Source: Jacaranda mimosifolia (taxonomy: Eukaryota > Streptophyta > Magnoliopsida > Lamiales > Bignoniaceae). From it: a stretch of DNA of 64,000 nt. The notes under the pieces were generated by a model that was not told where the DNA came from, did not search any database, and saw nothing but the letters and a program-made list of their open reading frames with translations. The translations under genes and the position numbers were made by a program. Location of the stretch: positions 31,596,230 through 31,660,229 of the forward strand of contig CM032121.1 of NCBI GenBank assembly GCA_018894105.1, written 5' to 3'. How positions within the stretch are numbered: the stretch's first letter is position 1; every line of letters starts with the position of its first letter. Positions 22,198-35,545 of the stretch are shown one piece after another.

Positions 22198-24166
22198 ATA
22201 GTTTTTTGTCGAAAGGTCATTAATAATTTATTGAAGCATTGCCGAAAATATGTGGAAATAACGTGGGAGAAATTTCTCTCAAAAAATGACATTGGAAAAT
22301 TTTACCAATAGATTTTTGTATTGGAAAATATATTGTAAATTTTGTTATTGAATTAAAATTTTTGAAAATTCCATTCGAAGGTTAATTATTTTTGTTGGGA
22401 AGTTGGAATAATATTTTATTTATTTATTGGTGCCAAATCTGCATAAGTTCGAAAAACAATATCTGTAAAAATAAAATATATCTTTAATTTTATCTTTTTG
22501 AATCTAAAAAATTTTCAATGGAATTTTCGTCGAATTTGTTTTCTTTAAGAAAACTCAACCATTTATTTTCATTTTTTCTCTCTTCTCGTTTCTTCTCCTT
22601 TTCTCTTCTCCCTCTCTACGATTGTCACCACCAGATTCGCCGCCCCACCACCTGTGCCTGTGCAGTGTGCACGCCGCCTCCACCACCATCGCCATCGGCA
22701 AGTAATCCTTTACTCTTTTTTGTTATATTTATTATTTAATTAATTATTTATACTATATATCTTAGTGTATATAGAAGTATTATTAATATATCGCATATAT
22801 ATAATTGTATTAATACAAATTATGTATTCATCCCTAACCATAGTTAAAATTAGAAATAGATATAAATAGTAATTAGAATGAGTATACTAAATTGTAATAT
22901 TAATTAATTTGATATTTTTATTAATTAGAAATATATATATCTATATATATATACACTTATTAGATCTAAATTTAAAATTAGAAACGTGTTAGAATTCTAG
23001 AACTCGAATTAGAATTAATTACAATTGTATTAGTACTTGTAAATATTTCATAAATGTATAATTGTATGTGTGTGTGTGTATTAATTAGAATGTGTATGCT
23101 ATTTTTATTAATGTTTAATTGTAATAATTAAAATTAAAAATATATTCACATACTAATTAGGTAGATGCGCCTAAACTTGAAGAGGTGTTGGTTAAAATTT
23201 TACGGAAAACTCCATTAAGCTTTTTTTGGACGCCCAATTTAGCGATAGATGAATGGAGTCCATCGAAAACTTACTAGCTAGAATTATCAGATTTTTTTGG
23301 GTAAAATGTCAGTTAAGAAAATGGTATTTTTAGTAAAATCTATTAAAAAGTGATATTACCTTAAAAAATGTACCCTATCACACAAAATTATAAATATTCT
23401 CAAGTGCCCTCTCACTAATGCCCCTCATTTTCGTTCATTTAAAATTGATTTGAGTGTAGTCTTTTAATTAGTGATTTTACATCTCCGAACATCCAACACC
23501 CAATGTGATGTTGTGATATATTACTAGCGATGAAAATGAGTTTCTTACTAGTGATAAATAAACTGCTGTGTTAGTTAAAAACTTATAGTGATTAATCGTG
23601 GGATTTATCCATCCATTGAGTTATAAAGATTGGACATCACTCAGTCATACATCACTACAAGGTGGATAACTTGGCATGCCGATTTGCTACCACTCGCATG
23701 CAAGACAAAACCCAGTGGGGATCAGAAATTTTTGGTTGCACGAAAATGCGGCCCGTTGCTTCTGTTTTATTTATGTCTCTTTGTTTGATCAAAAATATGG
23801 AAACAAGGACAACTTACATATATACATGCCTATATGTCTGTATCATTTTTAGCATGACAAAGTCACCTTCAAATCCCATTGTTGTTCACCACATTTCCTC
23901 CTTTTGTCTCCACCTGCTATAATTGAATGCATGATATGATATCATCACGACATGTATTGTATATATACACACACATATATCACCAATAAAATTAGTGCAA
24001 TGTAGGTATTTTTACCATAGTTAAGATAAAATTAATCTATATATTTCTTGCAAGCCTGCGTGTACATATGTACCCAACTTGTACTAACCTAGCTATCTAG
24101 CTCTCAAATAAAAGGAATCTTCCTTGGAGTTGGGACCTCACATGCATTCTTCTGCTTTTTGTACTC
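22198..24166. other. Intergenic sequence upstream of CEP gene 2
   Basis: No gene recognised. A short frame at 22518-22739 has a proline-rich end (CTPPPPPSPSAS) but no supporting signals. The 23662-23922 frame begins at GTG and has no known features. Confidence 0.45.
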
Positions 24167-24176
24167 CATAAATACC
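24167..24176 (+). promoter_or_regulatory. TATA-like box of CEP gene 2
   Basis: CCATAAATAC lies 160 bases before the start codon and resembles TTATAAATAC at CEP gene 1. The predicted leader is TC-rich and has no ATG before 24327. Confidence 0.5.
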
Positions 24177-24326
24177 CCAAGCAGAGAACAAGAGCTACTA
24201 CCATAACCCCATATTGTTTCCTCTCTAACTTCTTCTCTTCTTTAGCTATACCTATATAGCTCATTCCCTCTCCTTTCTCCATTTTATTCATTGTCTTTCT
24301 TTGGTGCTCTTTTGCCCTTGTTATTT

Positions 24327-24584
24327 ATGGCTCATATGGCCAAATCTTTTGCTCTTTTGGTGTTCATCCTTGTTATCCTATCAAACCAAGTAATTCTTAC
24401 CCAAGGACGAAATTTGGTAGTGAAAAAAAATTTGAACAATGCAGAAGCGAAGAATGGGAATGTCTTGGGCCCTAAAGAGAACTTAGGGAGGTTTAGATTT
24501 AGACTTGACGAAGGACATACAGATTCTTATCGACCAACGACCCCTGGTCACAGTCCCGGTATAGGTCATTCTAAGCATGACTAA
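24327..24584 (+). CDS. CEP-type secreted peptide hormone precursor, single canonical domain
   Basis: An 85-residue intronless precursor. Residues 1-27 form a signal peptide (core ALLVFILVILSNQVIL, likely cut after TQG before RN). A basic, Asn-rich spacer follows. One CEP domain lies at residues 67-81, SYRPTTPGHSPGIGH, followed by SKHD and the stop. All prolines of the family pattern (positions 4, 7 and 11) and the terminal GIGH are present, so a functional, hydroxylated 15-mer is plausible. Start: a longer frame opens at 24291 but only with TTG. The first ATG of the predicted transcript is at 24327, and a second ATG three codons later is also possible. Known CEPs move in xylem and act through CEPR receptors in nitrogen-demand signalling; the role here is inferred from the motif. 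Confidence 0.92.
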   Translation: MAHMAKSFALLVFILVILSNQVILTQGRNLVVKKNLNNAEAKNGNVLGPKENLGRFRFRLDEGHTDSYRPTTPGHSPGIGHSKHD

Positions 24585-27500
24585 GACTTTTGTATCACTT
24601 ATTTCGACTACCTAACTTAGTCTCTTTTACTTTCAATGTTCACTGTTCTTACATTTCCCGAGTTGTAAATTTCATCATCTTTTAAGTTATGTAATTTGTG
24701 TTGATTTCTATGGGGTATGTTTCTTTATTGTACTTATTTAGTTTCATCTTTCTATGGTTTTTTGTTTGATAACGCTAAAATGTGAGAATTTGCAACATAT
24801 GTAGTTGACTTAATTAATAATTAATTTCCATAGAGCTATAGGAATTGTTTCAAGGTTATATAAATACGTACATCGTTAGTCTCAATTATATTACCACGTG
24901 ATGTTTCCATGCTAATATAATACATTGGACCTTAATTGGTAAGTCTACATCGTAATAATGACCACATCACCTGATTGGAAGTTTAATTACTATTTGGCCC
25001 TCGTGTTACCCTGAATTGCATAATCCCCTGCTGTGCCCTCCTCCATTAATTAGATTGGTGTTATGAAAATGATACTTGAACATTATAACAAATCTAGAAA
25101 ATTGAGAAATCAATATCCGTTCAAGAAAATTATACAATACAGTTTTTTCCAAGTGTAAATTTAATTCGAACGCAATAATATTGGGGAGACTAATAAAGAT
25201 TTATCGAATTGAAAAGCTAATAGTACTTAAAAAATTCAATTAAACAATTAATTCCTTCTTCTTTTTTGTTATATACTTAAAATAAATCATTTAAATTAAT
25301 TAATCTAGTTGATTTTAAATTCTATTAAAAGGTTAAGGTGAGGTGGCATTTTGAAATATTTTGAAGAGGATGGCATATACTTGTAGGATGATACAAATAA
25401 TATATATTTTTTTTTTTAAAAAGGCGTGTGTTTTTATTCAATAACTCAATACAAATGTTTTAATACAACTATTGTTAAAGAGAAAATTATTACATACATT
25501 GAGTGTGGAAATACTATAATAAAGTTTATATTACAGTGTAATTTATATTATATTGATTTAACGTGATTCCCACCATTTAATATTTTTATGTTCGACATAT
25601 AATAACTTTCACCGTTAACAATAAGAAGTAACACAAACCAATTCATATTTATTTTAACACGAACCAAAAGGAAGTAAAGAACGAATAGTTCATTCTAACA
25701 CAAACCAATTCATATTTATTTTGGTAATTAGACTTGTTACATTCAGATCATGATCAAAACATTTAAAATTTAAGCAAGTCATGTTCAAAAGTTGTTCTAC
25801 TTAATTTAAGCCCTCCCGCAGGGTAGAAAGGACTTATATCTGGTCAAGCTACGTACTAGCTTTGCGCAATTCTAAGTGTTGTCAACGAATGACGTTGAAT
25901 CAAATGTATTATTAAAATTTATTTAAAAATCTATCAAGTTTCAAAAATTATATTTAAACTCAATTTAATTATTAGTCAAATTAAGTCTAGTAGGCATTTG
26001 GTTAAATTTATTTAAAATGTATATTAATTTTCGAAAGTTATAATATGCTTAATTTTAATATAAAAATAAGCACTTGAAAGGTTGGATAAAAAAAGATTTA
26101 AAAACTTATAAAATATTTTATGCAGCGAATAAAATTTGGGAGGAAAAAAAAAAGGAAAAACAAATTATTATATGAATAACTTGAATAAAAAAAAGTCTGT
26201 ACACAACAACCCTTAAAACAATGTAAAAATATTTCTCATAGAGAGAAAATCAAAGACTTTTATTGCTCAAGTTATGTTCGACCACGTCTGTCTCAATAAA
26301 ATTAAAGGCCCAAGCCAAAATATAAAAATGAGGCCTTTAATATAAAATAAAAATAATAATTTTCTAATACATAAATATTTTTAGTAATTATTTTGTATTT
26401 TATAAGAAAAAAATTTCTCGTATAAAATATTACTATCTAAATTTTATTTTTTGGCCTTTTTGAGATGCAAAATTATTAATTATATTTTTATATTAATTTC
26501 GTATGACATTCTTTTTCAATTGATAATTCTATCTTTCTTGAAACGTTGTTGTTAGATTTTATTAGTTTCAATTTTGAAAACTTCTTCTAGAAAAAAGAAA
26601 TAGAAGAAGAAATCTAAGAAATAAAACCTTGATTTATGGTAAAAGAGAGTTTATGTTAATGTTATTTAGTGATTTGTATTGAAAAAGAATAACAGAGATG
26701 GGATTTTGACAAGTAAAAGAATAAGAATTAAAAGGATAGAGGAGATTGAGGAAAATCAAAAGTAATAAAAATTTAAATTTATATTTTTAATTAATATTTT
26801 AAGTTTAACTAATAATGCCTTCAAGGCAAAAGCATTATACTTTTTTGTAGGCCTAAGTTTTTTGAAAAAGAAAACATATATGTGAGGCTTTTAAACTAAA
26901 GACCTTATTTTTTTAGGCCTAAAATAAAAAATAAAAGGAATAAGCCTTATACTCTTATTTTTGTAGGCCTAAAACATAGAAGAAAATACATATAGGGGGC
27001 CTCCAAAATTTGGAGGCCTAAGGCGGTCACCTTTCTTGTCTAAAGATAGAGCTACTCTATGTTTGACAAGCTACATATGTGAGTCTATTTATAGGTCTCT
27101 CAAAGATTTCTAATTCTATAACTGATAGAAACACAATAAATTTTATGCTTATTTGTAAAACTCCTGACTCCCTAAAAGATAATGTAAAATAACACTTAAC
27201 TTTCTAAAAGATAATGTAAAATAATATTTAATTTTTAAAAGATAATAAAGATTTAAAATATAATATTTATCTAGAAAGAAAAGAATCTAAAATATAAAAC
27301 TTATTATCTCTATAATAAATATTAAATATTTTCTATGTGTAGAAAGTCTTTTAGAAGATCGCTCTCCATCTCCAATATCAATGTTACTAATAATAAACTT
27401 ATGATCAATGCAGTTAAAATTAAAAAAAATTATTAAAATTCTAAAAATAAATTATTAACTATTTACTTTTTGAACAAAGCTTATAAGATTCTTAACAATT

Positions 27501-28347
27501 TATTTGGGAGCTAACTCATTAGTTTATTTCTTAAAAATTTAAGTGAAAATTTTATAATATCTTATAAAATCTTCAAATATTTTTAAGAGCTCATAAAGTC
27601 ATTCAAACACTTTCTTAATTGAGTCAAAAATGAGATGTACTCATTAATTGAGTCAAAAATGAGATGAACTTGAGTAGCTTTATCTTTTTATACATATATT
27701 ATTTTTTCCCAAGCTAGTTGAGGTTAAATTGAGTTCAAACAATCTTATTGATTAAAAGAATGTATTCAATCTTAATTTGTCATGTTTAACGAATTGAATT
27801 TAAATGAGTTTTTGAAAATAGATGTCGAATCAACTATCAAATAGTTCTTTATTTTTTAATTCAAACTCTATCCAAGAAATTATAGATAAAATTAACTCAA
27901 AAATGATTAAAAAATGTATATACATCCATGTCAAAATTTTGATAAAAAGCATTACCTTTTTTTTTCCCTTAAAAAACATGAAAAGCTTTGGAGCAAGCTT
28001 GTTTCCATTTCCATCTACATTTTTTATTTTCATTACTATTTGAAAATTGAAAATCATACTTTCTATTGATTTTCACACAAAATATTCTCTTTTTTTATTT
28101 TCACATTTTTTTTAAATCTACCATATCATCCTACTGTCACATCATTCAAATTCAAGTTTTAATTTGACATAAAGTACCCATTATTATTTTAAAATTAATA
28201 AAATATACATATATTTTAAAAATCTAAATCTTTTTTTAACATAAAAAAATATAAATCAACATACTTTTCAATCTTACATCTATTCTAATCATTACTTTTC
28301 AACATTTCATCTAAATATATTTTTACTTTTATTTTCAATTCATATAA
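24585..28347. other. Intergenic, very AT-rich; no gene seen
   Basis: The only suggestive structure is about 26290-27060, where GGCCTTTAA, TTTTTAGGCCTAAA and GGCCTCCAAAATTTGGAGGCC stretches suggest an old non-autonomous DNA element. I could not define its ends. The rest shows nothing recognisable. Confidence 0.45.
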
Positions 28348-28951
28348 TAGGGGTGTTCAAATCCAATTCAATCCCCAAAAAAAAAAAAAAAATCGATGAA
28401 CCGATCCAAAAAATCAAAAATCGATCAAAACTAAACTTTCTTTGATTGAACTGGATTTATTTTCTAAAAATCAATCGGATTGGATCGGTTTTTGATATTA
28501 ACTAGATCGATTTTCGATTTTAATCTAAAAAATCGATCCAATCTAAACTGAACTGAAATTTATATACTAATAATATAAAAAATATATATCTTAATTGTAA
28601 AATACACAAATAAATTAAAATAAACTAAACCTAGGATTTTTTTCACTTTCAAAAATCAAATACATAGGAATAATTATTATAGACTTATAATTTTATAATT
28701 GCGTGTTCTTGCATAATTTAACTTAATTCCACAAGATTAGTGTAATATATGATAGCTAAATAAAATCTACAAATCGATTAATTAAATTAATTTAATTATC
28801 AATAGTAACTTATCAAATATTTCAATTAAAAATTTAATTTATCCAATCCGATTTACAATAAAAATCTAATCGATTCAATATACATTATATAGTTTGGATC
28901 AATTAATTTTTTATCCCAAAATTGATTCAAATCAAACTGCGAACACCCCTA
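28348..28951. mobile_element. hAT-type MITE
   Basis: A 604-base element with ends TAGGGGTGTTCAAATC and, reverse-complemented, TAGGGGTGTTCGCAG. The flanks TCATATAA (28340-28347) and TCATATAT (28952-28959) match at 7 of 8 bases, as an aged 8-base hAT target duplication would. The interior is built from GATCGATT/AATCGATC-type motifs in both orientations. No coding capacity. Confidence 0.78.
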
Positions 28952-30909
28952 TCATATATAACCAACTTTTCAACTTTTAAAAATATATGAAAATTAAAAA
29001 TGGCTCTAAAAATAAAATCAAACGGGCTCTTTAGCTTTGCTTTACTCAATTAAATTAATTTGAAAAGTTAACGGAAAAAACAACTGAAAAGCGCATGAAA
29101 GTTAAAGGGATCATAAGTCGGCTGGGGTCCGGGACGAGCACGAGCACGAGAAAAAGAGTTGCAGATCTAAATGAAATCCTTCACCAACCCCACTGAAATC
29201 AAGGAACAAAATAAAAACATATCATATTGGAATCTGACTGAAACTTAAAAATTGCAGCACAATGAGCCAGCTTGGGAACTTAACTGGGTCCAACCATCTT
29301 TTGTCTGCTGACTGCTGGGGCCTGGCTGCTGGGGGCATGCATTAATTCAATTTCAATTTCATATAAATATTAATTTAATTTGCATAATTAATGTCGAGTA
29401 CTCTTTTGGCTTTTTACAAAGCTACCTCCTTAAGCTATGGAGACCAACTTTTTACAACTTATTTTTTGTTGCCATTAACCGCAAAACAATTAAATTTTGC
29501 AGAATTAGAGCAAGTACTAATTACTAAAACTAAAAGGTCACCCCCACAGGCCACACCCAGCGATAACCGCAATTATAGACTAATTAACTAATAATTGAAA
29601 ATTTATATTACATCTTGAGTCTTTGAATAAGTTTAATTTTAACTATCAATTATATTCAAAGACAATTGTTAGACATATATAAAAAATACCTATTATATTG
29701 ATATGTTTGAATTTTAATTATTTCGAATGGCATAATCTTATGTTTTATGTTTTAGACATTTTAATTTTTTTTTTTCATAATTAAAATTCAAAATACAAAC
29801 CTAACTTAGATATCTTGATCATGGATGTAGTGATGTTGGATTCAAGTTTCATTGTCGCTCATTTATGAATAAAAATAATTCTAAAAATAACCAATTTTAT
29901 TGCAAGACATATATAGAAGGTCTAATCTTGTAAAGTATTGTCCTATTTATACATATGGTGAAGGGGTTTAGCCTTATAAAAAAAGCATTTTGGCAGGTGA
30001 AAGAAGTATAGTTAGCGACTTATATAAATTATTTCTAAATCTTATGAATCATAAACTCTTTTAATATATATAGAATAAAAATTTGATATCATTAATTAGA
30101 CCCACATATAAATTTCTTAAGGGAATATCATCCACGCATGTAGAGACATACAAACAACTTTTTTCTAACCGTTTAAATTTTTAAATAAAGCAAATATACT
30201 TTACTTTAAGCTAAATTAAGTAAAATTACCACTAGCATACCTAATTTCTCAAGGTCTAGAAGAACATAGGGAGGAAATAAATATGAGGGAGAGAGAGAGA
30301 GAGAATTGTTCTTTAGTACGAATGGAGCAAGTGCAAAAGAAAGGGTAGTCTCATCTCTGGCTGTAAAGTAGGGATTGTGTAACAGTAGAGAATTCAATGG
30401 GACGGTCCAAATAAAACAAAAGATTACTATAATAAGAGTTGATGATATGATGAGAGTGGGGAGGCGCATGCAAGTGAAACTGGGCTAGCTAGTGCCTACT
30501 GCTAGTGGGTACCATATTTATTCCCAAGGCTGTCCTAACGCTTAGCGGTTCGGAAAAGTGCAACTGTTTTCATATAAAATAATTGGCAAAATTATAGGTA
30601 GCCCTTGAGGTCTTCAAAGGCAGTTTTATTAAGGTCTTTTGTCTTAATTCTATTAAATCAAATGTGCTGCTCAAAGATCCAATCACCTTGGAAAAGATCT
30701 TTCTCGGAATCTTTGTCTTTCCAATTTAATATATTATTAATTCATTGTGTCGGCTTTAATTTAATGTTTTTAAAGTGAAGTTAATTTGAGCAGTAAATGT
30801 CATAGCCATTATGGGTTGTACTTAAGCTGGAGTGGAGGTACGTTGTGCTTGAATGAAAAAGATTTTAAAATTTAATAATATACTTATTTAAACAGTTAAT
30901 TAGGATAAA
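28952..30909. other. Intergenic, no gene seen
   Basis: Contains less AT-rich, possibly low-copy sequence at 29110-29340, a GA microsatellite at about 30289-30304, and AT-rich sequence otherwise. The open frames at 29391-29591 and 30206-30469 show no domain. Confidence 0.45.
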
Positions 30910-31614
30910 ATTCTTTTACCTACTTTCATTTTACACTTTACTCCCCACTTGATTTTTTAAACACTAAACTCCCTACTTTTTTCAAAACTTTAGGAATCAC
31001 TCCCCAAATATTTGAAAAAGACTTAAATACCCTTATACTTAGCCAAAATAACAAAAAAAAAAACCAGCAAATGGCGGTTTTCTTCTTCCCACTTCATCAA
31101 ATGACAACTTTTCTTCAAACGCACGTTTTTTTTTTTGTTTGGAAACCGTTTTCTCCTCTGAAGAACAAAAGGCGCGAAAAACAGCATCTCGTCTGCCAAC
31201 AAAATGCTGTGAACGAAAGAGAGACCGGGAAAGGAAAAACGAAATCGACGCAAGAAGGGGGGAAAAAAAAAAGCCCGACTACTCTGCAACTTGTGAAAAT
31301 GGAACAATCAGGAGCACCAACAAGGAGCGAAAAATATAAGGAAAAGAACATGGTTCAGAAAGGTATGTTTTCTGCTACTCATTTAGTGGACTTTGCTTTC
31401 TTTCAAATGTGTGTATTTTTCAGTTTTATAAGTTTTGCAAATAGATTTTCTCATCTTTCTTTGTTTGAACTCTTTTTTAGTTGTTAAAAACTTTAACTCA
31501 TTTTTTATATATATTATTTTTGTTGTAATATTTAAAAATCTCTTATTTGCACTTGAAAGGCATGAAAGTTATACTTCACTTTCTTGGGATTTATACTTCT
31601 TATACCTGAAATTA

Positions 31615-32990
31615 TACATTGAAATTATCTGAAAATAGTAGTACATAATCTGTTTGTGTAAAGTACATTTTACAAGCAACTGTAGTACAAAATATTGAAG
31701 TTTTCAGTACATATTGTCTGAAAGTATAGTATATAATTTGTGTATTTGAAGTACATTTTAGAAGCAACTGTAGTACAAAAATACTCAACCTTTCAGTACA
31801 CATTATCTGAAAGTGTAGTATATAATCTGTGTATTTGAAGTACATTTTAGAAGCAACTGTAGTACAAAAATACTCAACCTTTCAGTACACATTATCTGAA
31901 AGTGTAGTATATAATCTGTTTGTGTAAAATACATTTTAGAAGTAACTGTAGTACAAAAATATTCAACATTTCAGTACACATTATCTGAAAGTATAGTATA
32001 TAATATGTGTATCTAAAGTACATTTTAGAAGCAATTGTAGTACAAAAGATTTAAGTTTTCAGTGCACATTATCTAAAAGCGGTAGTATATAATCTGTTTG
32101 TCTGAAGTATATTTTAGAAGCAACTGTAGTACAAAACATTCAAGCTTTAAGTACATATTATCTGAAAGTGTAGTATATAATCTGTGTATCTAAAGTAAAT
32201 TTCAGAAATAACTGTAGTACAAAACATTCAAGCTTTAAGTACATATTATCTGAAAGTGTAGTATATAATCTGTGTATCTAAAGTACATTTCAGAAATAAC
32301 TGTAGTACAAAACATTCAAGCTTTAAGTACACATTATCTGAAAGTGTAGTATATAATTTGTGTATCTAAAGTACATTTCAGAAATATCTGTAATACAAAA
32401 TATTCAACCTTTCAGTATATATCATCTGAAAATGGTAGTGCATAATTTGAGTATTTGAAGTACATTTTAGAAGCAACGGTAGTACAAAATATTCAACATT
32501 TTAGTACACATTATCTGAAAATGGTAGTACATAATTTGAGTATCTGAAATACATTTTAGAAGCAATTGTAGTACAAAATATTCAACCTTTTAGTACACAT
32601 TATCTGAAAGTATAGTATATAATCTGTGTATCTAAAGTATATTTTAAAAGCAACTGTAGTACAAAACATTCAAGTTTTCAGTACACATTATCTGAAAGTA
32701 ATAGTATATAATCTGTATATTTGAAGTATATTTTAAAAGTAATTGTAGTACAAAACATTCAAGATTCAGTACACATTAGCTGAAAGTGGTAGTACATAAT
32801 CTGAGTATCTGAAGTACATTTTAGAAGCAACTGTAGTACAAAAATTCAACCTTTCAGTACACATTATCTGAGTGGTAGTATATAATTTGTGTATTTGAAG
32901 TACATTTTACAAGCAACTGTAATACAAAATATTCAATCTTTCAGTACACATTATCTGAAAGTGGTAGTATATAATTTGTTTATATACTAA
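31615..32990 (+). repeat. ~15 tandem repeats of ~88 bp (left subterminal array)
   Basis: Each unit reads roughly 'gaagtacattttagaagcaa / ctgtagtacaaaatattcaa / cctttcagtacacattatct / gaaagtggtagtatataatc / tgtgtat'. The landmark GTAGTACAAAA recurs near 31682, 31769, 31859, 31948 and 32037 and so on to about 32915 at 86-90-base steps. Confidence 0.92.
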
Positions 32991-33179
32991 TTTTTCTTTA
33001 TTTGATTGCAGCAAAAGCAAGACATAATGAGGTCTGCTCTCGTTGCTCCCCCAATATTTTCAGGCTAAATTGGAGCATGTGAAATTCAAGATGGGGTCAA
33101 ATTATTTTGATGCATTGAAGAAGACTCATTTTTATATATACATGGATATGATGTTATGTTGAAGCACCATTCAATTAAA

Positions 33180-35545
33180 GTGAAATATCGTAGCGAGGTT
33201 TAGTACAATATGTGGGAAATCAAGTACAAATACAGAACAAATGAAGTATATATGGCGTTATGTTGAAGTATTCTTCAATTAAAGTGAAATATTGTAGTGA
33301 GGTTCAGTATAATATGCGGGAAATGAAGTATAAATACAGAACAAACGAAGTATATATGGCGTTATGTTGAAGTATTCTTCAATTAAAGTGAAATATTGTA
33401 GCGATGTTCAGTATAATATGCGGGAAATGACGTACAAATACAGAACAAATGAAGTACATATGGTGTTATGTTGAAGTACACTTTATGCAATTGAATAATT
33501 AGCTCTAATAATTGTAGGGAGGGTCAAGTACAATATTTTGAGACTATCGAACTAGGTGAAGTACATATTTGTACTGGTGATAAGATGGATATAATTGTCA
33601 AATGCTCATGTGTTTACAACTTTTAATGCATAAGTATACTTTGGATACTACGAATGATAACTCTGATTCGTTGAACACTAGTGGTTATCACTTTAATACT
33701 TTACATTATTTTATTCATACCATACTAAATATTACACACATTTTTAGAGTTTTGGTTGTTAATTACCAAGAAATAAAAGGCAACTCATGAAACAAAACTC
33801 AAGTACATAATTGCCGCAATGAAGTACATATGTCCTGAAATCAAGTATAAATCTCTCTTATTGAAGTAATATCTCATGTATTTGTTCATGCTCTGGTAGC
33901 ATATTTTCAGTATAAATGAAGTACAAATACAGAACAAATGAAGTATATATAATGTTATGTTGAAGTACACTTTATGCAATTAAATAATTAGTCTCTAATA
34001 ATTATAGTGAGGGTCAAATACAATATCTTGAGACTATCGTTTGTCCTTAAATAAAGTATAAATCTCCCTTATTGAAGTAATATCTCAAACATTTGTTAAT
34101 GCTCTGGTAGTATATTTTCAGTATAAATGAAGTACAAATATAGAACAAACGATGTATATATGGTGTTATATTGAAATACACTTTGTATAAAATCTCCCTT
34201 ATTGAAGTAATATCTAAGGGTGGGCGTTCGGATCGAGTAATTCGGGTACCGACCCGATCGAGTCGGGTTTTTTATTTTAAAAAAAATACGGATTGAGTAC
34301 CCGTTACTCAAATGAAATTTCAGGTCGAATATCGTGTAGGAAGTCCTACCCGATCGAGTAGTTCGGGTACCCAATTTTAATTTATATATAAATAAATATA
34401 TATTATATATAATATATATAATAAGTATATTTATATGTATTGTATGTAAAATACATATATATCTAAATATATCCAATATATATAATATATGTAAAGATAT
34501 TTATTATACATAAATATATAATTTAAATGCTTATTATATCCAATATTTGGCCACTGTTAACACTTAATAGTGGCCAAGCTTTGGCCTTTTGCCTCTGTTA
34601 GTCTAACAGAGGCCAAAGTTCATTTCCCTTTTTTTTTTTTTTTTTTTTTCTTCTTTTTAGACTTTTTAGATAATATTTAAATTATTTTTTTTAAAAAAAA
34701 TCATGTCGGGTACCCGACAATTTCGGGTCGGTGTTGGGTAGCTACAATTGCTACCCAAAAAATTGGGTACCCGAACCCGACCTACCCGATCCGAACGCCC
34801 ACCCCTAGTAATATCTCACACATTTGTTCATGCTCTCGGACAACATGCACATGCTACCTTTTCACTCTAAATCTAGTACATAATTACCGCAATGAAGTAT
34901 ATATATCCCAAAATCAAGTATAAATCTCCCTTATTGAAAGCACTGATATCTCGGACAACATGCACATGCTACATTTTCATGCTAAATCAATAAATAAAAC
35001 ACTTGAAGTATAGAACTTCAATAATAGAGTACAATTTTAGGTAAAATGAAGTGCAATTTCAGATAAATGAAGTACAATTTTATAAAAAATGAAGTACAAT
35101 TCCAAAACACTTCAAGTATAAGACGCCATCAATTGCAGTACAATTTTGGATAATCAATTAGTAGAATTCTTGAAGTATAAAACTTAAATAATAGAGTACA
35201 ATTTTATGTAAAATAAAGTATAATTTTAGGTAATGAAGTACACTTTTATATAAAAAAAAGTACAATTTTAGAATACTTGAAGATAAAACTCTAGTAATTG
35301 CAGTACAATTTTGGATAATTAATAAATAAAACCCTCGAAGTATAGAAATTCAATAATAGAGTACAATTTTATGTAAAATGAAGTATAAAATAAAGTACAA
35401 TTCAGATAAATGAAGTACAATTTTATATAAAAAGAAGTACAATTCCAGAACACTTGAAGTATAAGACGCTAGCAATTGCAGTACAATTTTGGATAATCAA
35501 TTAGTAGAACACTTGAAGTATAAAACTTAAATAATAGAGTACAAT
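33180..35545. repeat. Central GTAC-rich repeats
   Basis: Before the inserted hAT element there are three to four copies of an about 118-base unit (GTTATGTTGAAGTA..TTCAATTAAAGTGAAATATTGTAG, near 33155, 33265 and 33360). After it there are many short units of the form GAAGTACAATTTTA / GAAGTATAAAACTT (34990-35545). No coding sequence. Confidence 0.75.
34215..34807. mobile_element. hAT-type MITE nested in the GTAC-rich MULE
   Basis: A 593-base element flanked by a perfect 8-base duplication GTAATATC (34207-34214 and 34808-34815). Ends: TAAGGGTGGGCGTTCGGATCG and, reverse-complemented, TAGGGGTGGGCGTTCGGATCG. Both ends continue into GGGTACCCGA / CGGGTAC motifs. The interior is an AT-rich run plus GGCCACTGTTA..TAGTGGCC-type inverted sequence. 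Confidence 0.88.

Noticed and set aside
23662..23922. 86-codon frame upstream of CEP gene 2
   Set aside because: Starts at GTG, lacks domains, and is more likely intergenic or promoter sequence.
31071..31487. 138-codon plus-strand frame at the left end of the GTAC-rich MULE
   Set aside because: Low-complexity Lys/Phe-rich translation arising from poly(A)/poly(T) tracts, with open frames also on the opposite strand; no domain.
31615..32990. Regular direct repeats, considered as a CRISPR-like array
   Set aside because: Units are contiguous imperfect copies with no unique spacers, in plant DNA, inside a transposon.
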